64,000 bases of DNA from Aequorivita aquimaris (GTDB lineage: Bacteria > Bacteroidota > Bacteroidia > Flavobacteriales > Flavobacteriaceae). Each line of letters starts with the position of its first letter. Positions within the stretch are counted from its first letter, which is position 1. Under the pieces are notes generated by a model. It saw nothing but the letters and a program-made list of their open reading frames with translations. It made no database searches and had not been told where the DNA came from. The position numbers and the translations under genes were made by a program. This document shows positions 1 to 7,286 of this stretch, piece by piece. The DNA is taken from assembly GCF_001573155.1 (NCBI RefSeq), contig NZ_JRWG01000005.1, positions 1 through 64,000 of the forward strand, given 5' to 3'.

Positions 1-10
1 GGGGGGGGGG
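1..10. other. Poly-G run at window start
   Basis: Ten consecutive G begin the window. The DNA after it is AT-rich, so the run is out of character. It may be a contig edge, an assembly or sequencing artefact, or a true homopolymer; the sequence alone cannot tell. Confidence 0.5.
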
Positions 11-23
11 GATAGATTATTTC

Positions 24-111
24 TTGCACAAGAAAGTTTAATTTGTTGTACAAGGAAGTTCCATTGGCTGTACAAGAAACGGATGGTGCTTGTACAAGAA
101 AAAATTATATT
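24..111. repeat. Four palindromic TTGTACAAG sites with exact 22-bp period
   Basis: Copies of TTGTACAAGAAA (one or two mismatches allowed) start at 24, 46, 68 and 90, exactly 22 bp apart. The best copy sits in the perfect palindrome CTTGTACAAG (89-98). The 10 bases between cores are not conserved. A spacing near two helical turns puts all sites on one DNA face, which suggests an operator array for a dimeric regulator; that role is inference. The rest of 112-315 is AT-rich leader for the HU-like gene, with no other feature seen. Confidence 0.6.
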
Positions 112-315
112 CAATTTAAGTAGCTTCTTATGTTTACGGAAATATTTCACTCAAAAGGACTAATTACGAGTATATTATACACCGGCTAAATGTTGATAAC
201 TCATGATTAACAATTGAAGATTACTTCGTATTTTTATCACGCAGTCAAGGTGATTGCCACCGCAAGGTGTGTTTACGTTCTTTGAGGTGATTGTTTAATT
301 TAAATTTTTGGTATT

Positions 316-699
316 ATGCAAAAATTTAAGCCTGTACAAAGGCACAATCCGTTGGACCCCCAGGCGCCCAATAAGTTCTACGCTAACCCGGTTTATCTGG
401 GCACGATGAACTTAAAGGAACTTTCTGATGAAGTTGCAGCAAAAAGCTCGCTTACACGAGGTGACTGTTACAATGTAATCCAGAATTTCCTTAGTTCCAT
501 GCAAACTGCGCTGAACAAAGGCTATATAGTCAAGTTGGACGATCTGGGTTCGTTTCGCACTACCCTGAGCAGCTCAGGGGTGGAGACGGCAGAAGAACTG
601 TCATCGGCAAACATCAAAAAAGCGCGTATCCGCTTTTCGCCCGGTGATGAACTCAAAGGTATGCTTGTAAACATGAAGTTTGCAAAAAAAATAGGATAA
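316..699 (+). CDS. HU-related DNA-binding protein (Bacteroidetes long form)
   Basis: This is a nucleoid-type DNA-binding protein of the HU/IHF fold, in the 120-130 aa variant common in Bacteroidetes; classical HU is about 90 aa. A basic N-terminal extension of about 30 residues precedes the helical dimer part (from MNLKELSDEV, residue 31). The beta part follows (VKLDDLGSFRTTL, about 72-84), then a basic C-terminus suited to DNA contact. The ATG at 316 starts a frame that matches the family from its first residues. The gene stands alone, transcribed away from the polysaccharide locus, and is followed by a strong terminator. A general DNA-architecture role is likely; a specific target is not known. 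Confidence 0.85.
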   Translation: MQKFKPVQRHNPLDPQAPNKFYANPVYLGTMNLKELSDEVAAKSSLTRGDCYNVIQNFLSSMQTALNKGYIVKLDDLGSFRTTLSSSGVETAEELSSANIKKARIRFSPGDELKGMLVNMKFAKKIG

Positions 700-1042
700 G
701 CAGGCACTTACCCTATTCTGAATACCTTGTGAGTATTTTAGCAGACCCTCACGACCCATTTTGGGGTAGTGGGGGTTTTTTGTTTTGTACTTCAAATGTA
801 AAACTTTTATAAGTATATGCCTATATTTTTGTGTTAAATGTGGAAGGGATATATAGAACTGCTTTAAGTTGGCGGACACAGTAGTATCTAAAAACTAGAT
901 TAAAAGGCGAAATTATTTTATGAGCGGTCATTTGGCGAATAATAAAAAACGTAGTATCTAATTTTGGTTTTTCATTTTATTGATGTCTTAAATTAATATG
1001 ATGGGCTATACCCCACCGATTGGAAAAACATAATATTTAATA
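700..1042. other. Intergenic region between convergent genes
   Basis: Apart from the terminator, this AT-rich stretch holds a direct repeat of GTAGTATCTAA at 881 and 951, 70 bp apart, between similar GGCG-containing segments. No gene, RNA or promoter was recognised. Confidence 0.5.
745..784 (+). terminator. Rho-independent terminator of the HU-like gene
   Basis: ACCCTCAC at 745-752 pairs with GTGGGGGT at 769-776 (one G-T pair). An inner CCC/GGG stem extends the hairpin and a T-rich tail follows. It lies 46 bp after the stop codon. Confidence 0.75.
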
Positions 1043-1966
1043 TTAATCAGAGATAGGTGGATCGGTATTTTTCAGGTTATTTAACCTACTTTCTTCTATT
1101 TCAGGAATAATTCGGTTGAGCAGTGAAAGCTCTTTGCTAAGATAAACCATTCTTTTAAAATCAAATTTAAGACTGGCCTTGAGCTTTTCTCTTTTCCTTC
1201 TATTACGTAATGAAATAAGCTCATCAAGGTTTTCTAGATTTATATTGGCGTAGGTAACTTTAAGATTTCGCTCTAATTGGTCAAAGTATGCTGTAGAAGC
1301 ATACGCAATCCGTTGCTTTTTTCTTTCTTCCCTATCATGTAGTAAAAAGGCGGTAGGAACTACTCCTATTTTATACCCGTGATATCGAACTCGTTGACAG
1401 TAATTATCATCTTCACCATAATGAAAAAATAGGGGGTCGAAGCCACCTACTGTTTTTAATATTTCTTTGGACAAAAGCCAGCCGGCGGCATTTACGAAAG
1501 GAACTGCATACACTTGTCTTTTGTGTTTATTTAAGACAAAATCTGAATAAAAATCTTCATTTGCATTATAGTTGACGTAGTTGGAAAAATTCTGATCCAA
1601 CTTATTGCCTTGACCATTGAGATGGATAGGACTTAAGATTCCATAGTCTGGATTATCTTTACGTACTGATATAAGCCTTTCTATGCAATCTTCCTGTAAA
1701 TAGGCATCCTGATTAAGCAAAAAAACATATTCTGCACCCTGATTTAAAGCATAGCTTATTCCTAGATTGTTGGCCTGACCGAAGCCGAGGTTTGTAGTCT
1801 GCTGTAACAGTGTAGCGTCAGGATAATGGGATTCTATAAAAGAAACGGTTTCGTCAGAAGAATGATTATCAACCACCACGACAGGATAGTTTTTACTACT
1901 AGCTAAGCATTTTTCGAGCCAAGTCATGCCGTTGTAGGTAACGATAATGATATGCGTGTTAGTCAT
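1043..1966 (-). CDS. Glycosyltransferase family 2 (WbbL/rhamnosyltransferase-like)
   Basis: This is a GT2 enzyme of about 307 aa that should move a sugar from a nucleotide donor onto a growing surface glycan at the cytoplasmic membrane. The N-terminus has the GT-A start (HIIIVTYNGMTWLEKCL), then VVVDNHSSDET with the donor-binding Asp. NLGFGQANNLGI follows near residue 60, and the NQDA variant of the DxD metal motif near 84. That arrangement is typical of WbbL-like rhamnosyltransferases, but donor and acceptor cannot be read from sequence. Its start overlaps the pyruvyl transferase gene upstream by 8 bp, so the two are probably co-translated. It is the last gene of the polysaccharide locus. 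Confidence 0.85.
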   Translation of the reverse strand: MTNTHIIIVTYNGMTWLEKCLASSKNYPVVVVDNHSSDETVSFIESHYPDATLLQQTTNLGFGQANNLGISYALNQGAEYVFLLNQDAYLQEDCIERLISVRKDNPDYGILSPIHLNGQGNKLDQNFSNYVNYNANEDFYSDFVLNKHKRQVYAVPFVNAAGWLLSKEILKTVGGFDPLFFHYGEDDNYCQRVRYHGYKIGVVPTAFLLHDREERKKQRIAYASTAYFDQLERNLKVTYANINLENLDELISLRNRRKREKLKASLKFDFKRMVYLSKELSLLNRIIPEIEESRLNNLKNTDPPISD

Positions 1967-3131
1967 TTATGATGGATTCAAGATTAGATTGCACCATTTG
2001 TTTTTGATTCTCTAATTTTTCTTGATTAAAATTTGTTTTGAAATTATGTAATAACCTCTGAACCTCGGAAACATATACATCGTCAAAATCCAAGCTCTCA
2101 AAGGACTCGCTTATCCAAGTTTTCATATAAGACTCTAATTTTGGCACTTCTTTGTTTAAGCCAATTGCTGGGGTTAAAAAACTCATTGCCGTTATCGCTC
2201 CGTGTAAACTTGTTCCAAGGTAGAGATTTGAATTTGCTATTAAATACATTATTTCAAAAATGTTTTTAGGCATAACAAAATCAAAGTGAGGTTTTAATTT
2301 TTTTAGCCTTTGAAGTATCTTGTGATCTTCATGTCCTGGAGCTAAACCAATTGGACATAAGACAACTTTATTTTGTAATTCTTTCGACAACTGCTCTATA
2401 CGATCTGCAAATTTGATTAAGTTTTTAGGCCCTTTATTTATTCCTAATTGAAGAAAAATATACGCATCAAACTCTAAATCATCTCCAACATATTGCTGTA
2501 AATTTTTCTTAGGATAAAAATCCGAAATTAAAATTGCACTGTCGGGTATTACACGGGCCTTTAATTCAGGGCAATTTGAAAAATAACTTAAGGATCGATT
2601 ATCTCTCACAGAAATTGATTGCGCCGATAACATTCGGCTATATGCCTCATTCTGCATTTTATTGTTTTTGGTTAAAAGATAACCTCCCCCTACACTACTG
2701 TAATACACACGCAATGCTGGCAAATTAAAGTCTGACGCTTTAAATGAAAAAGGAAAATAAACTTGATTTAACGATAACCATCGATTGGCGAACCCAATTT
2801 TATTCTCTAGCTTTCTAAGCTTCTTAAACTGCATTAAATAGTTGAATACTGGATTAATAAAAGCATATAGTGTCGTCCAATTGGCAAACAATACTTCTCC
2901 GCCCCCCACTATTACTTTATCCCCTGCTTCAATTTCAGCTTCCAACGCTCTAAATGACTTGGTTTTGAAAGCACCAAAATGAGCATAATTACTTTTTATA
3001 ATCCCGTAGTTTTCAAACACATAATCGCTATCAATACGCTTCAAAACCTCCTGAAACACCAGAGGGAATAAAAAATCGCCATAATTAATTCTATCCGAAG
3101 CCGATAAAAATCTTATTTTTTTTAGTTCCAT
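1959..3131 (-). CDS. Polysaccharide pyruvyl transferase family protein
   Basis: This 390-aa protein resembles the CsaB/WcaK-type pyruvyl transferase family, which adds ketal-linked pyruvate from PEP to sugars of capsules or secondary cell-wall polymers. Supporting motifs are the early NYGDFLFPLVF segment (the family's 'GD' element), VIVGGGEVLF near 73-82, and the C-terminal LGTSLHGAITAMSF near 305, whose S-x-H-G core is the best family signature. It overlaps the Wzt ATPase gene upstream by 10 bp and the GT2 gene downstream by 8 bp, which indicates one operon. Some family members act on other substrates, so pyruvylation is inferred. Confidence 0.8.
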   Translation of the reverse strand: MELKKIRFLSASDRINYGDFLFPLVFQEVLKRIDSDYVFENYGIIKSNYAHFGAFKTKSFRALEAEIEAGDKVIVGGGEVLFANWTTLYAFINPVFNYLMQFKKLRKLENKIGFANRWLSLNQVYFPFSFKASDFNLPALRVYYSSVGGGYLLTKNNKMQNEAYSRMLSAQSISVRDNRSLSYFSNCPELKARVIPDSAILISDFYPKKNLQQYVGDDLEFDAYIFLQLGINKGPKNLIKFADRIEQLSKELQNKVVLCPIGLAPGHEDHKILQRLKKLKPHFDFVMPKNIFEIMYLIANSNLYLGTSLHGAITAMSFLTPAIGLNKEVPKLESYMKTWISESFESLDFDDVYVSEVQRLLHNFKTNFNQEKLENQKQMVQSNLESIIND

Positions 3132-4375
3132 TCAAATTCACAGTAAAATCCTTTATTCCAAGAAGGCACTATACCCGTTTCATAATAATCGCCTTTTTCC
3201 GACTTTATCCAAATTCCTTGGACAATATGATCCATGAGTTCACTATTGCGTCGCAAATAAAAATTAAAATAGTAATGTCCATTGGTCAATGGCCATTTCG
3301 GAATGCTCAGTTGTGCAATAATCTTACTCTTAGTAGAAATATAAGGTTGATCAAGTACTTCGGTAGAACAATGAAATTGTTGTTCGTCATCTTGAGAATA
3401 TACACCTGCTCCAACATGTATAGGAGCGGTATTATTTAAGTTTGCAATACTAAATTCAATCAGAATATTTTCTCCTGATAATGCAGTATCAATTATTTCA
3501 TTCATGCTGTTACACACTCGAATATTTTCGATGAAAATATCGTTGCTTAACTTTTTTCTATTTTCAGAATTAAATTGAAATCTAATGTTTTGATTTCTAA
3601 TGTAGAAATTGATGGCTTCATCCGTATCACCCTCAAAAACTGTTTTCCCGTGTTCCAACACAATGGCCCGCGTACAAAGATTTTTCACCGCCGCCATATT
3701 ATGACTCACAAACAACACCGTTCTCCCATCACCTTGGCTAATATCCTGCATTTTGCCCACGGCTTTTTTTTGGAATTCGGCATCGCCCACGGCGAGCACT
3801 TCATCCACCACCAAAATATCCGGCTCCAAATGTGCAGCCACAGCAAAAGCCAAGCGAACAGTCATTCCGCTACTGTAACGCTTAACCGGAGTATCAATAT
3901 ACATTTCACAGCCGGAGAATTGAATTATTTCATCCAGCTTTGCGGTTATTTCGGCGCGTGTCATTCCCAGAATGGCTCCGTTTAAATAAATATTTTCACG
4001 TCCCGTAAGCTCGGGATGAAAACCCGTCCCCACTTCCAACAAACTGGCAATCCTTCCCTTTGTTTTAATGATCCCGGTGGTGGGGCTAGTAACGCGCGAA
4101 AGTATTTTGAGCAAAGTAGATTTCCCCGCCCCGTTTTTACCGATAATCCCGAGTACTTCCCCTTCCCGCACTTCAAAATTAATATCGCGCAGTGCCCAAA
4201 CATATTCTTCAGTGGCCTTACTGCTGCGGTCATTCACTGCCCCCACTTTTAAATAAGGATCTTCCTTACCACGTATCTTGTGCCAAAAACGATTAAGGTC
4301 ATGGGAAAGCGTTCCCGTGCCCACGTTGCCGAGGCGGTACTGTTTACTTATATTTTCGGCTTTTAGTATTATCAT
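3122..4375 (-). CDS. Polysaccharide ABC exporter ATPase with C-terminal glycan-binding domain (Wzt-like)
   Basis: This is the ATP-binding subunit of a polysaccharide exporter of the Wzt/TagH/KpsT kind. Walker A (GIIGKNGAGKSTLL) is near 77-90, the signature YSSGMTVRLAFAVA near 165, and Walker B ILVVDEVLAVGD near 190. The insertion before Walker A is typical of this subfamily. About 150 further residues after the nucleotide-binding domain (from about 265) look like the Wzt C-terminal beta-sandwich, which in O-antigen systems recognises the modified glycan end. The gene lies 62 bp after the Wzm-like permease and overlaps the pyruvyl transferase. The exporter may therefore recognise a pyruvylated chain, which is inference. 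Confidence 0.9.
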   Translation of the reverse strand: MIILKAENISKQYRLGNVGTGTLSHDLNRFWHKIRGKEDPYLKVGAVNDRSSKATEEYVWALRDINFEVREGEVLGIIGKNGAGKSTLLKILSRVTSPTTGIIKTKGRIASLLEVGTGFHPELTGRENIYLNGAILGMTRAEITAKLDEIIQFSGCEMYIDTPVKRYSSGMTVRLAFAVAAHLEPDILVVDEVLAVGDAEFQKKAVGKMQDISQGDGRTVLFVSHNMAAVKNLCTRAIVLEHGKTVFEGDTDEAINFYIRNQNIRFQFNSENRKKLSNDIFIENIRVCNSMNEIIDTALSGENILIEFSIANLNNTAPIHVGAGVYSQDDEQQFHCSTEVLDQPYISTKSKIIAQLSIPKWPLTNGHYYFNFYLRRNSELMDHIVQGIWIKSEKGDYYETGIVPSWNKGFYCEFEWN

Positions 4376-4437
4376 TTAATTAATGGTTAATCGCAAATGG
4401 CATTCAACAAAATGGCTTCCTAAGTACTATAAAATTC

Positions 4438-5304
4438 TCAAACGGTATCAATAAAACTTTTTTCGGTTCTATTAAATATGGCCAATCCAATCAGAAAAGT
4501 CACGATGCTTATTATAAAAGTATAAATAAATCCGCTCCAACTGAAAGTGCCTGTATTTAGAACCATATATCTAAATCCTTCAATTATCTGGGAAAGGGGG
4601 TTATAACTTACAAAATCGGCGACAGTCGCTGGCAGCTTTTTTCTCGCCTCGGAAAGCGGATAAGGCACGGCAGAAACGTACATTAATAAAGAAACCGCAA
4701 AACCCACCAAGACATTTAAATCTCGATACTTGGTGGTCATGGAACTGATGGTCATACCAAGGCCCAGCCCCATCAAAGCCATCATTACAATATATACCGG
4801 AAAAAGAAGTAAATGCAAGTTTGGACTTAACTGAAACCCCTGTAATAAATAATAACAATAAAAAATAATAAATATCAATAACTGGATTCCAAATTTCATC
4901 AGGTTGCTAATGGTAACCGACATGGGCATAATGACCCTTGGAAAATACACCTTTCCAAAAATTCCTGCATTGCTCCTAAATGTATTGGAAGTTCCCGTGA
5001 AACAGGCCGTAAAGTAATTCCAGGCGGTAATCCCGGCAAGGTTAAAAAGAAATGGAGGTACACTACCCGTACTAATACTTCCCAAATTGTTGAACACCAA
5101 GGTAAAGATAACCGAAGTAAAAAGAGGCTGGATAAAATACCACAAAGGTCCAAGTATAGTCTGCTTATAGACTGTTGTTATATCCCGTTTTACAAAAAGT
5201 ATAAGCAGGTCGCGGTAGCGCCACACTTCCTTTAGGTTAAGATCAAAAGCTTTCTTTTCAGACGAAATCTCGTAAAGCCAGGTATCGTTTTCTCGGGGAG
5301 TCAA
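4438..5304 (-). CDS. Polysaccharide ABC exporter permease (Wzm/TagG-like)
   Basis: This is a 288-aa ABC-2 type permease with six predicted membrane segments. The N-terminal part (LKEVWRYRDLLILFVKRD) is the typical cytoplasmic lead-in of Wzm/KpsM/TagG proteins, followed by ILGPLWYFIQPLF. With the next gene it should form the inner-membrane channel that exports a lipid-linked polysaccharide. The start is a TTG at 5304: no ATG precedes the conserved region and family members begin at about this place. A TATATTAG sequence (minus strand, 5328-5335) is a weak -7 candidate. The very repetitive 5.3-5.9 kb region lies directly upstream. Confidence 0.88.
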   Translation of the reverse strand: MTPRENDTWLYEISSEKKAFDLNLKEVWRYRDLLILFVKRDITTVYKQTILGPLWYFIQPLFTSVIFTLVFNNLGSISTGSVPPFLFNLAGITAWNYFTACFTGTSNTFRSNAGIFGKVYFPRVIMPMSVTISNLMKFGIQLLIFIIFYCYYLLQGFQLSPNLHLLLFPVYIVMMALMGLGLGMTISSMTTKYRDLNVLVGFAVSLLMYVSAVPYPLSEARKKLPATVADFVSYNPLSQIIEGFRYMVLNTGTFSWSGFIYTFIISIVTFLIGLAIFNRTEKSFIDTV

Positions 5305-5339
5305 TTGTTAGGGTTTTGTTTGGGGGGCTAATATAGGGA

Positions 5340-5527
5340 TTTTGGGGGAGTTGGGATTTGTTAATTTGTTAATTTGTTTATTCGGGATTTGTTGATTGGG
5401 GATTCGGGATTCGTTGATTTGGGATTCGTTGATTCGGGATTTGGGGTTTGTTAATTTGTTAATTCGGGATTCGGGATTCGTTGATTCGGGATTTGGGGTT
5501 TGGGATTTGGGGTTTCTTGTTTTTTGT
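5340..5527. repeat. Mixed 7/8-bp short tandem repeats (GGATTYG / TTNATTYG)
   Basis: The segment is built almost wholly from heptamers such as GGATTCG, GGATTTG and GGGTTTG, interleaved with octamers such as TTAATTTG, TTGATTCG and TTGATTTG. Long forward reading frames cross it only because the units lack stops; the encoded Ile/Arg/Gly/Phe-rich strings are not credible proteins. Confidence 0.85.
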
Positions 5528-5730
5528 TTCTGGTTTCAGGTTTCAGGTTCCAAGTTTCAGGTTTCAGGTTCCAGGTTTCAGATTTCAGGTTTCAGGTTTC
5601 AAGTTTCAGGTTTCAGGTTCCAAGTTTCAGGTTTCAGATTTTAGGTTCCAAGTTTCAGGTTCCAAGTTTCAGGTTTCAGGTTCCAAGTTTCAGGTTTCAG
5701 GTTTCAGGTTTCAGGTTTCAGGTTTCAGGT
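5528..5730. repeat. Heptamer minisatellite (CAGGTTT)n, about 28 units
   Basis: About 200 bp consist of CAGGTTT heptamers, with CAGGTTC, CAAGTTT and CAGATTT variants. Because 7 and 3 share no factor, 21 bp spell the same seven-residue peptide cycle (FQVSGFR-like) in all three forward frames. Three overlapping open frames therefore exist, and none is a gene. Copy number is likely to vary by slippage. It lies about 220 bp upstream of the Wzm-like gene. Confidence 0.95.
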
Positions 5731-5753
5731 GGTTGGTGGTGGGTGATAGATTC

Positions 5754-5781
5754 GAGGCTTGAGGTATGAGGTATGAGGTGT
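5754..5781. repeat. Heptamer repeat (GAGGTAT)4
   Basis: Four consecutive 7-bp units: GAGGCTT, GAGGTAT, GAGGTAT and GAGGTGT. This short tandem repeat differs from the CAGGTTT array next to it. Confidence 0.85.
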
Positions 5782-5851
5782 AAGGTTTTCGTATTTCTAC
5801 TTTCGTATTTTAAGTTTGGTTTAGTGGTTTATAGTTTATTGTTTCGGGTTT

Positions 5852-5875
5852 TCTTGAATCTTGAATCTTGAATCT
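5852..5875. repeat. Heptamer repeat (TCTTGAA)3
   Basis: Three perfect TCTTGAA units followed by a partial one, directly before a C/G-rich hairpin element at 5877. Confidence 0.85.
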
Positions 5876-5876
5876 A

Positions 5877-5904
5877 TCCCCCTTTAGGGGGCAGGGGGAC
5901 TGCT
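5877..5904. repeat. Solo C/G-rich hairpin element, copy 1
   Basis: CCCCCTTTAGGGGG forms a short hairpin and is followed by a second G run (CAGGGGGACTGC). It is related to the hairpin units at 12.2-13.4 kb and almost identical to the copy at 5986. Confidence 0.75.
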
Positions 5905-5985
5905 TTTGGGGTTAGGGGTTACAAGTTTCAAGTTTCAGGTTACAGGTTTTTAAACTATATCCTGGGAATCTTAAAACTAAGTATA

Positions 5986-6013
5986 TTCCCCCTTTAGGGG
6001 GCGGGGGGACTGC
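5986..6013. repeat. Solo C/G-rich hairpin element, copy 2
   Basis: Same design as copy 1: CCCCCTTTAGGGGG, then CGGGGGGACTGC. The rest of 6014-6334 is ordinary AT-rich intergenic sequence without recognisable features. Confidence 0.75.
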
Positions 6014-6334
6014 TCAAGTTCGTTGATATTTAAATTTTTTATGAAATTGGGGATTTGGGTTTATCTGCGATTTCGTTTTCGAAATTGTTTGGGGATTTGG
6101 ATTTCGAAAGCACACGGGATATGATTTCGAGTTCAAAAATTAGCTCCCTTCCGTGGGAAATTCCCAATTGTTTCCAGAATTTAGCAGGATATTTGTTTTA
6201 TAATCCTTATCGGCCCATTTATGTGGCGCGGTAGGTTTGTGGAATAATATATGAAATGCACTGGGATAGTGCTTCCATTTATTGAACATATACTCTCAAA
6301 GTAAATAGGTATCTGTAGAATAAACATCAGAAAA

Positions 6335-7186
6335 ATGAAAAAACTAAAATACATATTTGGAATAATACTTCTTATATTGGTAATATCGCTTGGTTTTGGC
6401 TTTGTATGGCAAGATTCCAAAGAAAAAAAATTCACCAACGGGAACTATACTGTTGAAGCCGAGTGGAAATTGCCCGAAGAGCTCAATGAAATAAGTGGCA
6501 TTGCCTGGCTTTCGGAAAATGAGATAGCTGCGGTCCAGGATGAGGAGGGTGTAATCTTTATCTATGACTTAACACAGAAAAAAATTATAAATAAAATAGA
6601 CTTCGCCGGAGCCGGGGATTACGAAGGGATAGCTTTGCGAGACAAGGATGCCTATGTATTGCGCAGCGATGGTCTTATTTATGAAGTGCTAAACTTCCGG
6701 GAAGCGACACCTACAATAAATACTTTCCAGACAGATTTTTCGGAGGATAACAATATAGAAACGCTAGCATTTGATAAGAAAAATAATTCCTTGATCGTAG
6801 TGCCGAAGGATAGGGACAAAGCTGATGCGTATAAGGGGTTATATTCTATTTCCCTAGATTCAAAAGTCATGCAGCCTGAGCCTGATATTACAATTAAAAT
6901 GAATGATGGGGCATTTAAAGACCTTCAGAAGAAAAAAGTCTATAAAACCTTTAATCCATCAGATCTTGCCATACATCCGAAAACTGGCGAGTATTTTGTA
7001 CTGGAAGGAAAAAATCCAAGCTTATTGATTCTGGATAAGGCCGGTACCATTAAAAAATTATACGAACTGGACGAAGCGAAATTCGCCCAACCCGAAGGTA
7101 TTACTTTTAGCCCTGATGGAATACTCTATATATCCAATGAGGCAGGTGATGCTGAAGCCAACATTTTACGGGTGCGGTTTCACTAA
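6335..7186 (+). CDS. SdiA-regulated-domain beta-propeller protein, membrane-anchored
   Basis: This 283-aa protein begins with one hydrophobic segment (about 5-25), a signal anchor or uncleaved signal, and a periplasmic domain follows. The repeated strands (LNEISGIAWLSENEIAAVQDEEG, GDYEGIALRDKDAYVLRSDG, NPSDLAIHPKTGEYFVLEG, QPEGITFSPDGILYISNEAGD) match the propeller family named after SdiA-regulated proteins. The family is widespread in Bacteroidetes and lacks a firm biochemical role. It stands alone between the repeat-rich region and a convergent gene. Ligand binding or hydrolysis is possible but not shown by the sequence. Confidence 0.8.
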   Translation: MKKLKYIFGIILLILVISLGFGFVWQDSKEKKFTNGNYTVEAEWKLPEELNEISGIAWLSENEIAAVQDEEGVIFIYDLTQKKIINKIDFAGAGDYEGIALRDKDAYVLRSDGLIYEVLNFREATPTINTFQTDFSEDNNIETLAFDKKNNSLIVVPKDRDKADAYKGLYSISLDSKVMQPEPDITIKMNDGAFKDLQKKKVYKTFNPSDLAIHPKTGEYFVLEGKNPSLLILDKAGTIKKLYELDEAKFAQPEGITFSPDGILYISNEAGDAEANILRVRFH

Positions 7187-7286
7187 TGCATATGCGTAGC
7201 TACATTACCTGCATCCGTGTCCATCCTGAACGAATTGGAAAATAGCCCAGCGTTTTGCTTGTGAAAGTAACACCTATATTTTTTGT

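Noticed and set aside
5396-5769. Three overlapping forward genes
   Set aside because: They are the same heptapeptide cycle in three frames of the CAGGTTT heptamer; low-complexity artefacts.
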